A stretch of DNA of 64,000 nt, taken from NCBI RefSeq assembly GCF_002020135.1, contig NZ_MPZS01000003.1:62001-126000 (forward strand), written 5' to 3'. The translations under genes were made by a program, and so were the position numbers. This stretch comes from Thioclava marina (GTDB taxonomy: Bacteria; Pseudomonadota; Alphaproteobacteria; Rhodobacterales; Rhodobacteraceae). Below the pieces are notes generated by a model, which saw only the letters and a program-made list of their open reading frames with translations, had not been told where the DNA came from and made no database searches. Position 1 is the first letter of the stretch; each line of letters starts with the position of its first letter. Positions 43,617 to 52,660 of the stretch are shown here, piece after piece.

Positions 43617-44390
43617 ATGACCAGACCCGTCGTCGGCATCATCGGCAATCGTGGCCTCGTGAATGACCGCTATCCCGTTCATGAGGGCGGGCAGATCAAT
43701 TCCGAGGCCGTGAGCAAGGTGGCCGATTGCATCCCGCTGCTGATTCCAGCCGATCCCGAATACGTCTCGGTCGAGGAGCTTTGCGAAGTCTGTGACGGGT
43801 TCCTGCTGACCGGCGGACGGCCCAATGTGCATCCGGCCGAATATGGCGAGGAACCCACCGAGAAACATGGCACCTTCGATCGCGCCCGCGATGCGATCAC
43901 CCTGCCGCTGGTGCGCCGCTGCGTCGAGACCGGCCAGCCCTTTTTCGGCATCTGCCGGGGCTTTCAGGAAGTGAATGTCGCGATGGGCGGCACTCTCCAT
44001 CCCGAGATCCGCGAAATTCCGGGCCGGATGAATCACCGCATGCCCCCCGAAGGCACGCTGGAGGAGGCTTTCACCAATCGCCATATCGTGCATCTCGTCC
44101 CCGGAGGGCGTTTCGCGACGCTTCTCGGAGCGGATGAGGTGACCACCAACACGCTGCACGGGCAGGGGATCTGCCAGCCGGGGGCGCGTATCGTCATCGA
44201 AGGGCGCGCCGAGGATGGCACTCCCGAGGCGATCTACGTCAAGGACGCACCGGGTTTCACGATGTCGGTGCAATGGCATCCCGAATGGCAGGCGGCGGAA
44301 GATCCGGTTTCGCGTCCGCTATTCGAGGCTTTCGGTGATGCGGTCCGCGCCTGGGCTTGCGGCGAACGTCCCGCGGCCTGTGTGGCCTGA
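43617..44390 (+). CDS. Class I glutamine amidotransferase-like hydrolase (peptidase C26, PuuD-like)
   Basis: 257-residue gamma-glutamyl hydrolase family protein. GIIGNRGLVNDRYPVHEGGQ starts the fold, GFLLTGGRPNVHPAEYGEE is the oxyanion strand, and PFFGICRGFQEVNVAMGGTL holds the nucleophilic Cys. The catalytic His and Glu are in MSVQWHPEWQ. Family members cleave gamma-glutamyl-GABA in putrescine catabolism or related gamma-glutamyl compounds. No other puu genes are adjacent, so the substrate is open. AAAGGAGA precedes the ATG. Confidence 0.85.
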   Translation: MTRPVVGIIGNRGLVNDRYPVHEGGQINSEAVSKVADCIPLLIPADPEYVSVEELCEVCDGFLLTGGRPNVHPAEYGEEPTEKHGTFDRARDAITLPLVRRCVETGQPFFGICRGFQEVNVAMGGTLHPEIREIPGRMNHRMPPEGTLEEAFTNRHIVHLVPGGRFATLLGADEVTTNTLHGQGICQPGARIVIEGRAEDGTPEAIYVKDAPGFTMSVQWHPEWQAAEDPVSRPLFEAFGDAVRAWACGERPAACVA

Positions 44391-44415
44391 TACCAAACCT
44401 ATCTGGGAGAAGAGA

Positions 44416-45099
44416 ATGAAGCGCTCGCGCGTCAATGAGATCATGGCCGAGGCCGAGGAGATGATCCAGGAGTTCGGCTTTCGTCTGCCGCCGTTCGCCT
44501 GGTGGAGCCCGGCCGAGTTCAAGGCCCGCCTGCCGCAGGCCCAACGTATCGTCGAGGCCGCGATGGGCTGGGATATCACCGATTACGGGCAGGGCGATTT
44601 CGACAGGCTCGGTCTCTTCCTCTTCACGCTGCGCAACGGCGATCTGCGCGACCTTCAGGCAGGGCACGGCATGGCCTATGCCGAGAAACTGCTGATCTCG
44701 CGCCGCGATCAGATCAGTCCGATGCACACCCATGTCATCAAGGCCGAAGACATCATCAACCGGGGCGGGGCGATGCTCGCGATCGAGCTTTATGGCTCGG
44801 ATGCGGAGGGTAATTTCTGCGAGAGCGCCGGCGGGCAGGTGATGTGCGACGGCGTTCCGCGCCGCTTCGAACCCGGCGAGGTGTTGATGCTGCGCCCCGG
44901 AGAAAGCGTCACGCTGCGCCCCGGCGACTGGCACGCCTTCTGGGGCGAGGGCGGCGATGTGCTGATCGGCGAGGTCTCGACTGTCAATGACGACAAGACC
45001 GACAATATCTTCCGCGAAGATATCGGGCGGTTCTCGGAGATCGAGGAAGACGAGGCGCCGCGCCACCTGCTGGTGAGCGATTACGACAAATTCCTGTAA
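44416..45099 (+). CDS. D-lyxose ketol-isomerase-like cupin
   Basis: 227-residue cupin similar to the D-lyxose isomerase (sugar isomerase EcSI/YdaE) family. The metal ligands sit in DQISPMHTHVIKAEDIINRGG (His-x-His and Glu), with a later His in RPGDWHAFW. The N-terminal helical part is MKRSRVNEIMAEAEEMIQEFGF. The ATG at 44416 has GGGAGAAGAG upstream; a longer frame from 44215 lies inside the amidotransferase gene. It starts 25 bases after that gene and may form an operon with it, although the shared pathway is unclear. Confidence 0.85.
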   Translation: MKRSRVNEIMAEAEEMIQEFGFRLPPFAWWSPAEFKARLPQAQRIVEAAMGWDITDYGQGDFDRLGLFLFTLRNGDLRDLQAGHGMAYAEKLLISRRDQISPMHTHVIKAEDIINRGGAMLAIELYGSDAEGNFCESAGGQVMCDGVPRRFEPGEVLMLRPGESVTLRPGDWHAFWGEGGDVLIGEVSTVNDDKTDNIFREDIGRFSEIEEDEAPRHLLVSDYDKFL

Positions 45100-45951
45100 T
45101 CAAAGGTATTTGGCGGCTTCCTTGCGGGCGAAGGGCTTGAGCCTTTCGCCATGATCCGCGAGCCAGGCGCGCACGCGCTCGGGGTCTTTCTTTCCCAGCT
45201 CCCGCAGCCACCAGCCGATCGCTTTCTGGATGAACCAGTCGCGGTCATCGGCCAGTTGCATAGCCCAGCCCAGAACCTCGTCCCGCACGACCTCATCCTC
45301 TGGCTTGGGGTTGCGCTGCTTGGTCCAGGGCAGGGTGAAGACGAAGGCGGCGCGCCGGGTCCACATGTGATCCGAGCGCACCCAGTCCGCCACCTCGTCG
45401 AGCCGCGCAGGCTCGGCTTGCAGCCGTTTCGAGCCCGCCTTGGCCACCTGATCGGCAATCGCCCAGGCGTCGAATTGCGGCACCCAACCTGCGATGAGGT
45501 CCCAAGCCGCTTCATCGGGGCGCAGCCGGGCCTGCGTCAGCAGCTTCGCCGCCGCGATACGGGCCTCGTGAATGTCGGTGTCCCAAAGCGCGCGGGCCAA
45601 TTCCACGCGCCCCGCGACGTCCAGTTGTCCGCGCCAGAGCGACACCATGTCGTCAATCGCCGGAACGGACACGCCCAGATACCGCCGCTCCGCCTTGTGA
45701 TAGGCGGCCATCTCGGCGGCTTTCCCTGCATCCTCCCAAGCCTCGAGCGCATGGAGTGCGTCCTCAAGCGTGGGCGGCGGGCCGACCGGCGCTTCGTCCT
45801 CTTCGGGTTCCTCGAAACTCTCGTAATCCACTTCCGAGGCTGCATAGGCCTCGGCCTCGGCGCGAAGGCGCGCGTCTTCGACGGGGTCGAGCGGGGCGAA
45901 ATCCTCTGCGCGCGGGCGGGCGATGCGCTTCTTGCCGCGTTTCCGGCTCAT
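45100..45951 (-). CDS. AlkD-like DNA alkylation repair protein
   Basis: 283-residue HEAT-like repeat protein of the DNA alkylation repair (AlkC/AlkD) superfamily. The first ~60 residues are a basic start and an acidic linker. ALHALEAWEDAGKAAEMAAYHKAERRYLGVSVPAIDD, WDTDIHEARIAAAKLL, VPQFDAWAIADQVA and RDWFIQKAIGWWLRELGKKDPERV follow the AlkD pattern, including the Trp-Asp and Trp positions that hold the damaged base. It would excise N3/N7-alkyl purines. The start overlaps the glmS stop by 4 bases. Confidence 0.87.
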   Translation of the reverse strand: MSRKRGKKRIARPRAEDFAPLDPVEDARLRAEAEAYAASEVDYESFEEPEEDEAPVGPPPTLEDALHALEAWEDAGKAAEMAAYHKAERRYLGVSVPAIDDMVSLWRGQLDVAGRVELARALWDTDIHEARIAAAKLLTQARLRPDEAAWDLIAGWVPQFDAWAIADQVAKAGSKRLQAEPARLDEVADWVRSDHMWTRRAAFVFTLPWTKQRNPKPEDEVVRDEVLGWAMQLADDRDWFIQKAIGWWLRELGKKDPERVRAWLADHGERLKPFARKEAAKYL

Positions 45952-47762
45952 TCGACCGTCACCGATTTCGCGAGGTTCCGCGGCTGATCCACATCCGTGC
46001 CCTTCGCGACGGCCGTGTGATAGGCCAGAAGCTGCGCCGGGACAGCATAAAGGATCGGCGCGAAAGGTTCAGCGATTTCAGGCAGTTGAATCTGCGCCCA
46101 AGTGCCGTCTCCGGCGATCTGAAGTCCCTTTGCATCCGAAGCCAACAGCACCATCCCGTGACGCGCCATCACCTCCTGCATGTTCGACACGGTCTTGTCG
46201 AAGAGCCGGTCATGCGGCGCCATCACGATCACCGGAACCGAGCGGTCGATCAGCGCAATCGGCCCGTGTTTGAGTTCGCCCGAGGCGTAGCCTTCGGCGT
46301 GAATGTAGCTGATTTCCTTGAGTTTCAGCGCGCCTTCAAGGGCCAGAGGATACATCGGCCCACGCCCCAGGAAGAGGATGTCCTGCGCCTCGGCGAGGCT
46401 CTCGGCGAGCTTCGCGATCGGCTCCGAAAGGCTCATCGCCTGGTTCAGAAGGCCGGGAAGGCTGCGCAGCGCCTCGGTATGTGCGCTCAAGATTTCATCG
46501 TCGATCTGCCCCCGGTCGCGCCCGGCTTTCAGCGCCATCACGGCAAGGACCAGAAGCTGCGCGGTGAAGGCCTTGGTGGAGGCCACCCCCACCTCGATGC
46601 CTGCAAGGATCGGCAGCGCGATATCGGCCTCGCGCGCAATCGAGGAACTGGGCACGTTCACCACGGCCACCGTCTTGGCGACATTCTCGGCGCAGTAGCG
46701 CAGCGCCGCCAGCGTGTCGGCCGTCTCGCCCGACTGGCTGACGAAGATCGCGAGGCTGCGCGCTGACAGAGGCGGTTCGCGATAGCGGAATTCCGAGGCC
46801 ACGTCGATTTCACAGGGAATGCGGGCGAATTCCTCGAACCAGTATTTGGCCACTGCGCAGGCGTAATGCGCTGTACCACAGGCGATCAGGATAATCCGGT
46901 CGATGTTGGAAAAGTCCAATTCATCGGGCATGTTCAGCCCCGATTTCGGCAGATAATGTCGCAAAGCATCCGCCAGGACGACGGGTTGCTCGGCGATCTC
47001 CTTGGCCATGAAATGCTTGTAGCCGCCCTTCTCGACCTGCGCCTGACCGAGGTCGATGCGTTGCTCGTCGCGGTTCGCGCGGCGGCCCGAGGCGTCGAAG
47101 ATCTCCGCGCCTGCGCGAGTGACGAAGGCATAGTCGCCCTCTTCGAGATAGGTGATCCGGTCGGTCATCGGCGCCAGCGCAATCGCGTCCGAGCCCACGA
47201 ACATCTCGCCATCGCCATGTCCGATCGCCAAGGGCGAGCCCTTGCGCGCGGCGATCATCAGGTCGTCCTCGCCATCGAAGAGCCATAGCAGAGCGAAAGC
47301 CCCCTCGAGCCGCCCGAGCGCCTCGACCGCAGCCTCCTTCGGACCCATGCCCCGATCCATGAACATGCGGGTGAGAAGGGCAACGGTTTCGGTGTCGGTT
47401 TCCGTTTCGGGACTGATCCCGGCTTCGGCCAGCTCGGCGCGCAGTTCGCGAAAGTTCTCGATGATGCCGTTATGGACGACCGCGACCGGGCCGGAGCGAT
47501 GCGGATGGGCATTTCCGGCCGTCGCCGCGCCATGCGTGGCCCAACGGGTATGGCCAATGCCCGACTTGCCTGCGAGCGGCTCATGCACCAGCAGGTCCGA
47601 GAGGTTCACCAGCTTGCCGACCGCGCGACGGCGGTCGAGATGCCCATTGTTAACCGTCGCGATCCCGGCACTGTCATAGCCGCGATACTCCAACCTCTTG
47701 AGGCTCTCGACCAGCAACGGTGAGACCTCGTGATTTCCCAAAACACCAATAATTCCGCACAT
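45948..47762 (-). CDS. glmS: GlmS, glutamine--fructose-6-phosphate aminotransferase
   Basis: Makes glucosamine-6-phosphate from fructose-6-phosphate and glutamine, 604 residues. The N-terminal glutaminase begins MCGIIGVLGNH with nucleophile Cys2, GHTRWATHG and HNGIIENF. Two SIS domains follow, with FVSQSGETADTLAALR and VGVASTKAFTAQ, and the C-terminal DQPRNLAKSVTVE is the family end. It lies 3 bases downstream of glmU; the pair supplies UDP-GlcNAc for peptidoglycan and LPS. No glmS ribozyme would be expected here and none was seen. Confidence 0.98.
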   Translation of the reverse strand: MCGIIGVLGNHEVSPLLVESLKRLEYRGYDSAGIATVNNGHLDRRRAVGKLVNLSDLLVHEPLAGKSGIGHTRWATHGAATAGNAHPHRSGPVAVVHNGIIENFRELRAELAEAGISPETETDTETVALLTRMFMDRGMGPKEAAVEALGRLEGAFALLWLFDGEDDLMIAARKGSPLAIGHGDGEMFVGSDAIALAPMTDRITYLEEGDYAFVTRAGAEIFDASGRRANRDEQRIDLGQAQVEKGGYKHFMAKEIAEQPVVLADALRHYLPKSGLNMPDELDFSNIDRIILIACGTAHYACAVAKYWFEEFARIPCEIDVASEFRYREPPLSARSLAIFVSQSGETADTLAALRYCAENVAKTVAVVNVPSSSIAREADIALPILAGIEVGVASTKAFTAQLLVLAVMALKAGRDRGQIDDEILSAHTEALRSLPGLLNQAMSLSEPIAKLAESLAEAQDILFLGRGPMYPLALEGALKLKEISYIHAEGYASGELKHGPIALIDRSVPVIVMAPHDRLFDKTVSNMQEVMARHGMVLLASDAKGLQIAGDGTWAQIQLPEIAEPFAPILYAVPAQLLAYHTAVAKGTDVDQPRNLAKSVTVE

Positions 47763-47765
47763 ATA

Positions 47766-49112
47766 TCAGGCTTTCTTCAGGCGCCGTTCTTTCTCGGCGC
47801 ACAGTTTCGCAAATAGCTTTTTCGCCAATCCGGGGCGGTTCACCTGCTCGGCGCGTTCGATCGCGATGGCCTCGGCGGGCACATCCTTCGTGATCACCGA
47901 GCCCGAGCCCGTCAGCGCCCCGTCGCCGACCGTCACCGGAGCCACGAGCATCGTGTCCGAGCCGATGAATGCGTTCGCGCCAATCGTGGTGCGATGCTTC
48001 ATCACGCCGTCGTAATTGCAGGTCACCGTGCCCGCTCCGATATTCGTATGCTCGCCGATATCGGCATCGCCCAGATAGGTCAGGTGGCCGACCTTCACGC
48101 CTTCGGCGAGGATCGAATTCTTCACCTCGACGAAATTGCCGATATGCACGTCTTCCGCCAGTTCCGCGCCGGGGCGCAGGCGGGCGAAGGGACCGACGGT
48201 CGCCCCGCGCGAGATATGGCAGCCTTCGAGATGACAGAATGCCTCGATGGTGGCGCCGGATTCGATGGTCACGCCGGGGCCGAAGACCACGTTCGGGCCG
48301 ATCACCACGTCGCGCCCGATATAGGTGTCGAGCGCAAACCAGACGGTTGCAGGATCGACCATCGTCACGCCGTTTTCTTGCGCCTCGGCACGCATCCGTT
48401 CCTGGAACAGCGCCTCGGCGCGGGCAAGCTCGGCGCGGGTGTTGATGCCGAGCGTTTCCGCCTCGTCGCAGGTCACGACTTCGGCCGTGAGGCCGCGCTC
48501 GCGCGCCGCGGCAACGATGTCGGTGAGGTAATATTCGCCGGCGGCATTCTCGTTCGACAGCCCCGCGACCAGTTCGGTCAACAGCACGGCATCACAGGCA
48601 ATCACGCCGGAATTGCAAAGCGTTATTGCGCGTTCTTCATCCGACGCGTCCTTGAACTCGACGATCCGGTCCAGCGCGTTGCCGCGTGCGACCAGCCGTC
48701 CGTAGCGCCCCGGATCGGCCGCCTCGAAGCCCAGCACGGTCACCGCCGCATCGGAGGCTGCAAGACGCTCCAGCGTCTCGGGGCGGATGAAGGGCGTGTC
48801 GCCGTAAAGCACGATCACGCGTCCATCGAACCCGTCGAGCCTGGGCAGGGCCTGCGCTACGGCATGGCCGGTGCCGAGCTGTTCTTCCTGCAACACGATT
48901 TCCGCCTCGGGGTCGATCTTGCCCACCGCCCTCTTCACCAAATCCGCACCATGGCCCGCCACGACGATCACCGTCTCGGGTTCGAGCGCGCGGCCTGCGG
49001 CCAGCGCATGGGCCACCAGCGGCGCGCGGCCGACCTGATGGAGCACCTTGGGCAGGTCAGAGTTCATGCGGGTGCCTTGCCCCGCGGCGAGAGTGATCAG
49101 TGCAATGGCCAT
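47766..49112 (-). CDS. glmU: GlmU, bifunctional N-acetyltransferase/uridylyltransferase
   Basis: Makes UDP-GlcNAc from glucosamine-1-phosphate, 448 residues. The N-terminal uridylyltransferase has LAAGQGTRMNSDLPKVLHQVG, EQLGTGHAV and YGDTPFI. The C-terminal part is a left-handed beta-helix of hexapeptide repeats (for example VVIGPNVVFGPGVTIESGATIEAF) ending in acetyltransferase motifs LTYLGDADIGEHTNIGAGTVTCNYDG and AFIGSDTMLVAPV. It is complete and in an operon with glmS and the alkD-like gene. Confidence 0.98.
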   Translation of the reverse strand: MAIALITLAAGQGTRMNSDLPKVLHQVGRAPLVAHALAAGRALEPETVIVVAGHGADLVKRAVGKIDPEAEIVLQEEQLGTGHAVAQALPRLDGFDGRVIVLYGDTPFIRPETLERLAASDAAVTVLGFEAADPGRYGRLVARGNALDRIVEFKDASDEERAITLCNSGVIACDAVLLTELVAGLSNENAAGEYYLTDIVAAARERGLTAEVVTCDEAETLGINTRAELARAEALFQERMRAEAQENGVTMVDPATVWFALDTYIGRDVVIGPNVVFGPGVTIESGATIEAFCHLEGCHISRGATVGPFARLRPGAELAEDVHIGNFVEVKNSILAEGVKVGHLTYLGDADIGEHTNIGAGTVTCNYDGVMKHRTTIGANAFIGSDTMLVAPVTVGDGALTGSGSVITKDVPAEAIAIERAEQVNRPGLAKKLFAKLCAEKERRLKKA

Positions 49113-49222
49113 GAGAAACCTTTTCTTCTGCTCGCCCCCGTTTTACGCATTGGCAACTTTGCCGCAAGTGGGGTGTCTTCACGCTTCCTTTCGCGGTGTT
49201 ACGAGCGACAAAAGGAGAGCCG

Positions 49223-49900
49223 ATGCGTACGGTGGTTTTCGATCTCGATGGCACGCTTGCCGACACGTCGGGCGATCTGATCGCGGCGGCCAATGCCTGC
49301 TTTGCCGCGCGGGGCCATGCGGCTCAGCTCGACCCGGCCAGCGATGCGCTGATCGCTTTTCACGGCGGGCGCGCGATGCTGACGGCAGGGTATGACCGGC
49401 TGGGCGTGCCCGAGGCCGAGCGCGAGGAACTGATCGAGGCCGATTACTATCCGCTTCTGGCCTATTACGGCGAGAATATCGACCGTTACACCACGCTTTA
49501 TCCCGGCGCGGTCGCAGCGGTGCAGACCTTGCGCACGCAAGGCTACGCCACCGCGATCTGTACCAACAAACCCGAGGGGCTGGCGCGCGATCTGCTGGCG
49601 AAATTCGCGATTTCCGACCTCTTCGATGCGCTGATCGGCGCCGATACGCTGCCGCTGCGCAAGCCCTCGCCCGAGCCCTATCATGCGGCGGTCGAGCGGG
49701 CGGGCGGGACTGTGGCGGCCTCGCTTCTCGTGGGCGACACCAATACCGATCGCGAGACCGCGCGTGCGGTGGGCGTGCCGTGCATCCTTGTCACGTTCGG
49801 CCCCGAGGGGCGCGCCATCGAGCGTCTCGCGCCCGAGGCCTTGCTCGATCATTTCGACGCGCTGCCCGATCTGGCCGCGCAGATGCTCGGGAGCGCTTGA
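49223..49900 (+). CDS. gph: HAD-family phosphatase (phosphoglycolate phosphatase-like)
   Basis: 225-residue HAD hydrolase. Motif I is VVFDLDGTLADTSGDL, the Thr/Ser motif II is ICTNKPEG, the Lys is in LRKPSPEPYHAAV and motif IV is LVGDTNTDRETARAVG. It fits Gph, which removes 2-phosphoglycolate; related pyrophosphatases cannot be excluded. The ATG at 49223 has GGAGAGCC upstream and starts the HAD motif; 49196 would add nine poorly conserved residues. It is divergent from glmU. Confidence 0.85.
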   Translation: MRTVVFDLDGTLADTSGDLIAAANACFAARGHAAQLDPASDALIAFHGGRAMLTAGYDRLGVPEAEREELIEADYYPLLAYYGENIDRYTTLYPGAVAAVQTLRTQGYATAICTNKPEGLARDLLAKFAISDLFDALIGADTLPLRKPSPEPYHAAVERAGGTVAASLLVGDTNTDRETARAVGVPCILVTFGPEGRAIERLAPEALLDHFDALPDLAAQMLGSA

Positions 49901-49950
49901 CAGGGCAGGGCGCGCGGCACAGCCTGCGCGCCTCTCCTCCGCGAAATCCC

Positions 49951-51171
49951 ATGCACAGTCCCCAGATCGCCCCCGCCAAGCGTCACGCCACCGCTTTCGT
50001 CCTGATCGCGGTGTTTCTCGACATGGTGGGCTTCGGGCTGATCATCCCGGTGCTGCCCTCGTTGATCGCGCAGGTGGGCCATCTCGATCTCGCGCAGGCG
50101 AGCCGGATCGGCGGCTGGATGTTCGCGGCCTTCTCTCTGGCGCAGTTTCTCTTCGCGCCGCTTATGGGGAACCTCTCGGATCGCTTCGGCCGGCGCCCGC
50201 TCCTGCTGCTCGCGATCGGGGGGCTGGGGGTCGATTATCTCTTTCATGCGTTCGCCCCGACCGTGTTCTGGCTGTTCGTGGGGCGGATTATCGCCGGGGT
50301 CTGCGGCGCTTCCTACGTGATCGCCAACGCCTATCTCGCCGATGTCACTCCCCCGGCCGAGCGCGCCCGCGCTTTCGGCCTGATCGGGGCGGCCTTTGGC
50401 TTCGGGTTCATCGCGGGCCCCGCCCTGGGCGGCTTTCTGGGCGAGCTTGGCCCGCGCGTGCCCTTCCTCGTGGCGGCGGCACTGTCGGGGTTGAACCTGC
50501 TCTACGGCATCTTCGTGCTGCCCGAGAGCCTGCCACCCGCGCTGCGACGCCCCGTGAACTGGCGCGCCTGCAACCCGCTGGGCACGCTCGCGGTGTTTCG
50601 CCAATATCCGGGCGTCTTGCCGATGGGCGCGGCGCTTGGCGTCTATCTCTTCGCCTCGGCTGTCTATCCGGCGATCTGGCCCTTCTGGGGCATGGCGAAG
50701 TTCGGCTGGTCCGAGGGGCTGGTCGGACTGACGCTGGCGGGCTACGGCGTCGTCGCGGCGCTGTTTCAGGGCGGGCTCGCGGGCCCGCTTGCACGGATTT
50801 TGGGCGAAGCGCGCGTGGCGGGGATCGGCCTTGTGCTCGGCGCGGTTCTGGCCGTGGCACTGGGCCTGTCGAACAGTCTCGCGATGGTGCTGATCGTGCT
50901 CGTGGTGACAGGGATCGAGGGGCTGGTTCAGCCCATGATCTCCTCGCTGATGTCGAATGCCGTGCCCGAGGATGCACAAGGCGCGCTGCAAGGCGGGATC
51001 TCGGCGGTGATGAACCTTGCTATGCTGCTGGGCACCTTGTTCTTCACCCAGATCTTCGGGATATTCCTCGCCGAGAACGCCCCGGTGCGCACGCCCGACA
51101 TGGCCTTCTATGTTGCGGCCATCATTCTTCTGGGCGCGTGGGCGCTGTTCTGGCGCGCAAGGAAACTGTGA
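49951..51171 (+). CDS. MFS transporter, TCR/Tet-type multidrug exporter
   Basis: 406-residue 12-helix major-facilitator protein. [20 protein letters not shown] and [16 protein letters not shown] (motif A) mark the TCR/Tet drug:H+ antiporter group, and [19 protein letters not shown] fits motif C of exporters. It looks like the chromosomal TetA-like proteins common in alphaproteobacteria, whose substrates are mostly unknown. A start at 49780 would overlap gph; the ATG at 49951 begins the cytoplasmic N-terminus. Confidence 0.88.
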   Translation: MHSPQIAPAKRHATAFVLIAVFLDMVGFGLIIPVLPSLIAQVGHLDLAQASRIGGWMFAAFSLAQFLFAPLMGNLSDRFGRRPLLLLAIGGLGVDYLFHAFAPTVFWLFVGRIIAGVCGASYVIANAYLADVTPPAERARAFGLIGAAFGFGFIAGPALGGFLGELGPRVPFLVAAALSGLNLLYGIFVLPESLPPALRRPVNWRACNPLGTLAVFRQYPGVLPMGAALGVYLFASAVYPAIWPFWGMAKFGWSEGLVGLTLAGYGVVAALFQGGLAGPLARILGEARVAGIGLVLGAVLAVALGLSNSLAMVLIVLVVTGIEGLVQPMISSLMSNAVPEDAQGALQGGISAVMNLAMLLGTLFFTQIFGIFLAENAPVRTPDMAFYVAAIILLGAWALFWRARKL

Positions 51172-51174
51172 GCG

Positions 51175-52353
51175 ATGGACGAGATCTTCACCGGCAATTT
51201 CACCCAGCAGGAGCCGATCCCCGAAGACGCGATCGCGAAGGCCGTGGAGGTCATGCGCTCGGGCCGTCTGCACCGCTACAACGCTGGCCCCGGCGAGGCG
51301 GGCGAGGCGGCGCTGCTCGAGCAGGAATTCGCCGCCTTCACCGGCGCGCGCTATTGCCTCGCGGTCGCCTCGGGCGGCTATGCGCTGGGCTGCGCCCTGC
51401 GTGCGCTTGGCGTCGGGCCGGGCGAGAGCGTGCTGACCAACGCTTTCACGCTCGCCCCCGTGCCGGGCGCTATCGCCGCTCTCGGCGCTCAACCCGTTTT
51501 TGTCGAGACGACCGAGAACCTCGCCATCGATCTCGAGGATCTGGCGGCCAAGGCCCCGTTGGCGCGGGTGCTGTTGCTCTCGCATATGCGCGGCCATATC
51601 TGCGATATGGATCGCCTGATGGAGATCGCGCGCGCCCATGATCTGACGGTGGTCGAGGATTGCGCCCATACGATGGGGGCTCATTGGGCCGGTGTTCCCT
51701 CTGGCCGCCATGGCGTGGTGGGATGCTATTCGACCCAGACCTACAAGCACATGAATTCCGGCGAGGGCGGGCTGATCGTCACCGATGATGCAGAGTTGGC
51801 CGCTAAGATGATCCTGCTGTCGGGAAGCTACATGATGTATCCGCGCCATCTCGCGGCTCCCGGCCCGGACGTATTCGAGGCCCTCAAATACGACACCCCC
51901 AATGTGTCGGGCCGGATGGACAACCTGCGCGCCGCGATCCTGCGCCCGCAATTGCCGACGCTGCCGGACCGGGTCGCGCGCTGGAACAGCCTCTATCGCG
52001 TGATGGAGGCGGGGCTTGCCGACACGCCCGGCCTTGCACTCATCGCGCGCCCGCAGGCCGAGGCCTATGTCGGATCGTCCTTCCAGTTTCGTCTGCCGGG
52101 GCGAGACGCGACATCGATGCGCGATCTGGTCGCGCGCTGCGCCGCGCGTGGGGTCGAGCTCAAATGGTTCGGCGCGCCCGAGCCCGCAGGCTTCACTTCG
52201 CGCCATGACAGCTGGCGCTATGCCGAGGCGCAGAGCCTGCCCAAGACCGATGCGATCCTGGCGAGCCTGCTCGATCTGCGCCTGCCGCTGACTTTCACCG
52301 AAGAGGATGCGGGCCAGATCGCGCGCATTATCCGCGCCGAAGTTCTGGCCTGA
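51175..52353 (+). CDS. DegT/DnrJ/EryC1/StrS-family aminotransferase
   Basis: 392-residue PLP-dependent enzyme of the sugar aminotransferase fold. EFAAFTGARYCLAVASGGYALGCALRALGVGPGESVLTN is the cofactor-phosphate region. VVEDCAHTMGAHWAG gives the PLP-contacting Asp, and YSTQTYKHMNSGEGGLIVTDD holds the Schiff-base Lys. Members aminate nucleotide-linked keto sugars or act as dehydratases. It starts 3 bases after the MFS gene, so the two are one operon. No partner sugar genes are adjacent, so the product is unknown. Confidence 0.85.
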   Translation: MDEIFTGNFTQQEPIPEDAIAKAVEVMRSGRLHRYNAGPGEAGEAALLEQEFAAFTGARYCLAVASGGYALGCALRALGVGPGESVLTNAFTLAPVPGAIAALGAQPVFVETTENLAIDLEDLAAKAPLARVLLLSHMRGHICDMDRLMEIARAHDLTVVEDCAHTMGAHWAGVPSGRHGVVGCYSTQTYKHMNSGEGGLIVTDDAELAAKMILLSGSYMMYPRHLAAPGPDVFEALKYDTPNVSGRMDNLRAAILRPQLPTLPDRVARWNSLYRVMEAGLADTPGLALIARPQAEAYVGSSFQFRLPGRDATSMRDLVARCAARGVELKWFGAPEPAGFTSRHDSWRYAEAQSLPKTDAILASLLDLRLPLTFTEEDAGQIARIIRAEVLA

Positions 52354-52492
52354 GGGGGGAGGGGCGCTGCCCCTCTTTCCTTCGGAAATTCACCCCGAGA
52401 TATTTGGATCAAGAAGAAGCGGCGCGGGGTTTCTCTTCTTCTTGACGAAAATATCTCGGGGAGTCTCCGAAGGAGACGGGGGCAGCGCCCCC
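52354..52492. repeat. Inverted pair of a GC-rich dispersed repeat
   Basis: Two ~60-base copies face each other. The left arm runs from a GGGGCGCTGCCCC block through TTCCTTCGGAAA and CCCCGAGATATTT (52393-52405) to AAGAAGAAG (52411-52419). The right arm mirrors it with CTTCTTCTT (52435-52443), AAATATCTCGGGG (52449-52461), a GTCTCCGAAGGAGAC stem (52463-52477) and GGGGGCAGCGCCCCC (52478-52492). A related single copy lies before murD. The pair could fold into a long stem at the end of the DegT transcript. The rest of the spacer to 52660 shows no gene. Confidence 0.8.
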
Positions 52493-52660
52493 GGTCTGAC
52501 AGGCGGTCCTGGGAAAAAACGGTCGGTTGTCGGTTCGGCTCGCGCCGCAGGCAGTGATCGGGTGCAACGCCTCCTATCCTGTTCCAACGCTTCCAGTGCG
52601 GATTTGTGCGAGCCCCTGGACGCGGTTGCACCATTTCGGACCCGCGCTGCGTCGCACCGC

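Noticed and set aside
49951-51171. Reading the TetA-like exporter as an acquired resistance gene
   Set aside because: There are no mobile-element marks and no tetR neighbour, and base composition matches the surroundings. It looks like a native exporter.
49683-51641. 652-codon plus-strand frame across gph, the MFS gene and the DegT gene
   Set aside because: It is a shifted frame of three real genes with strongly Arg/Gly-rich translation.
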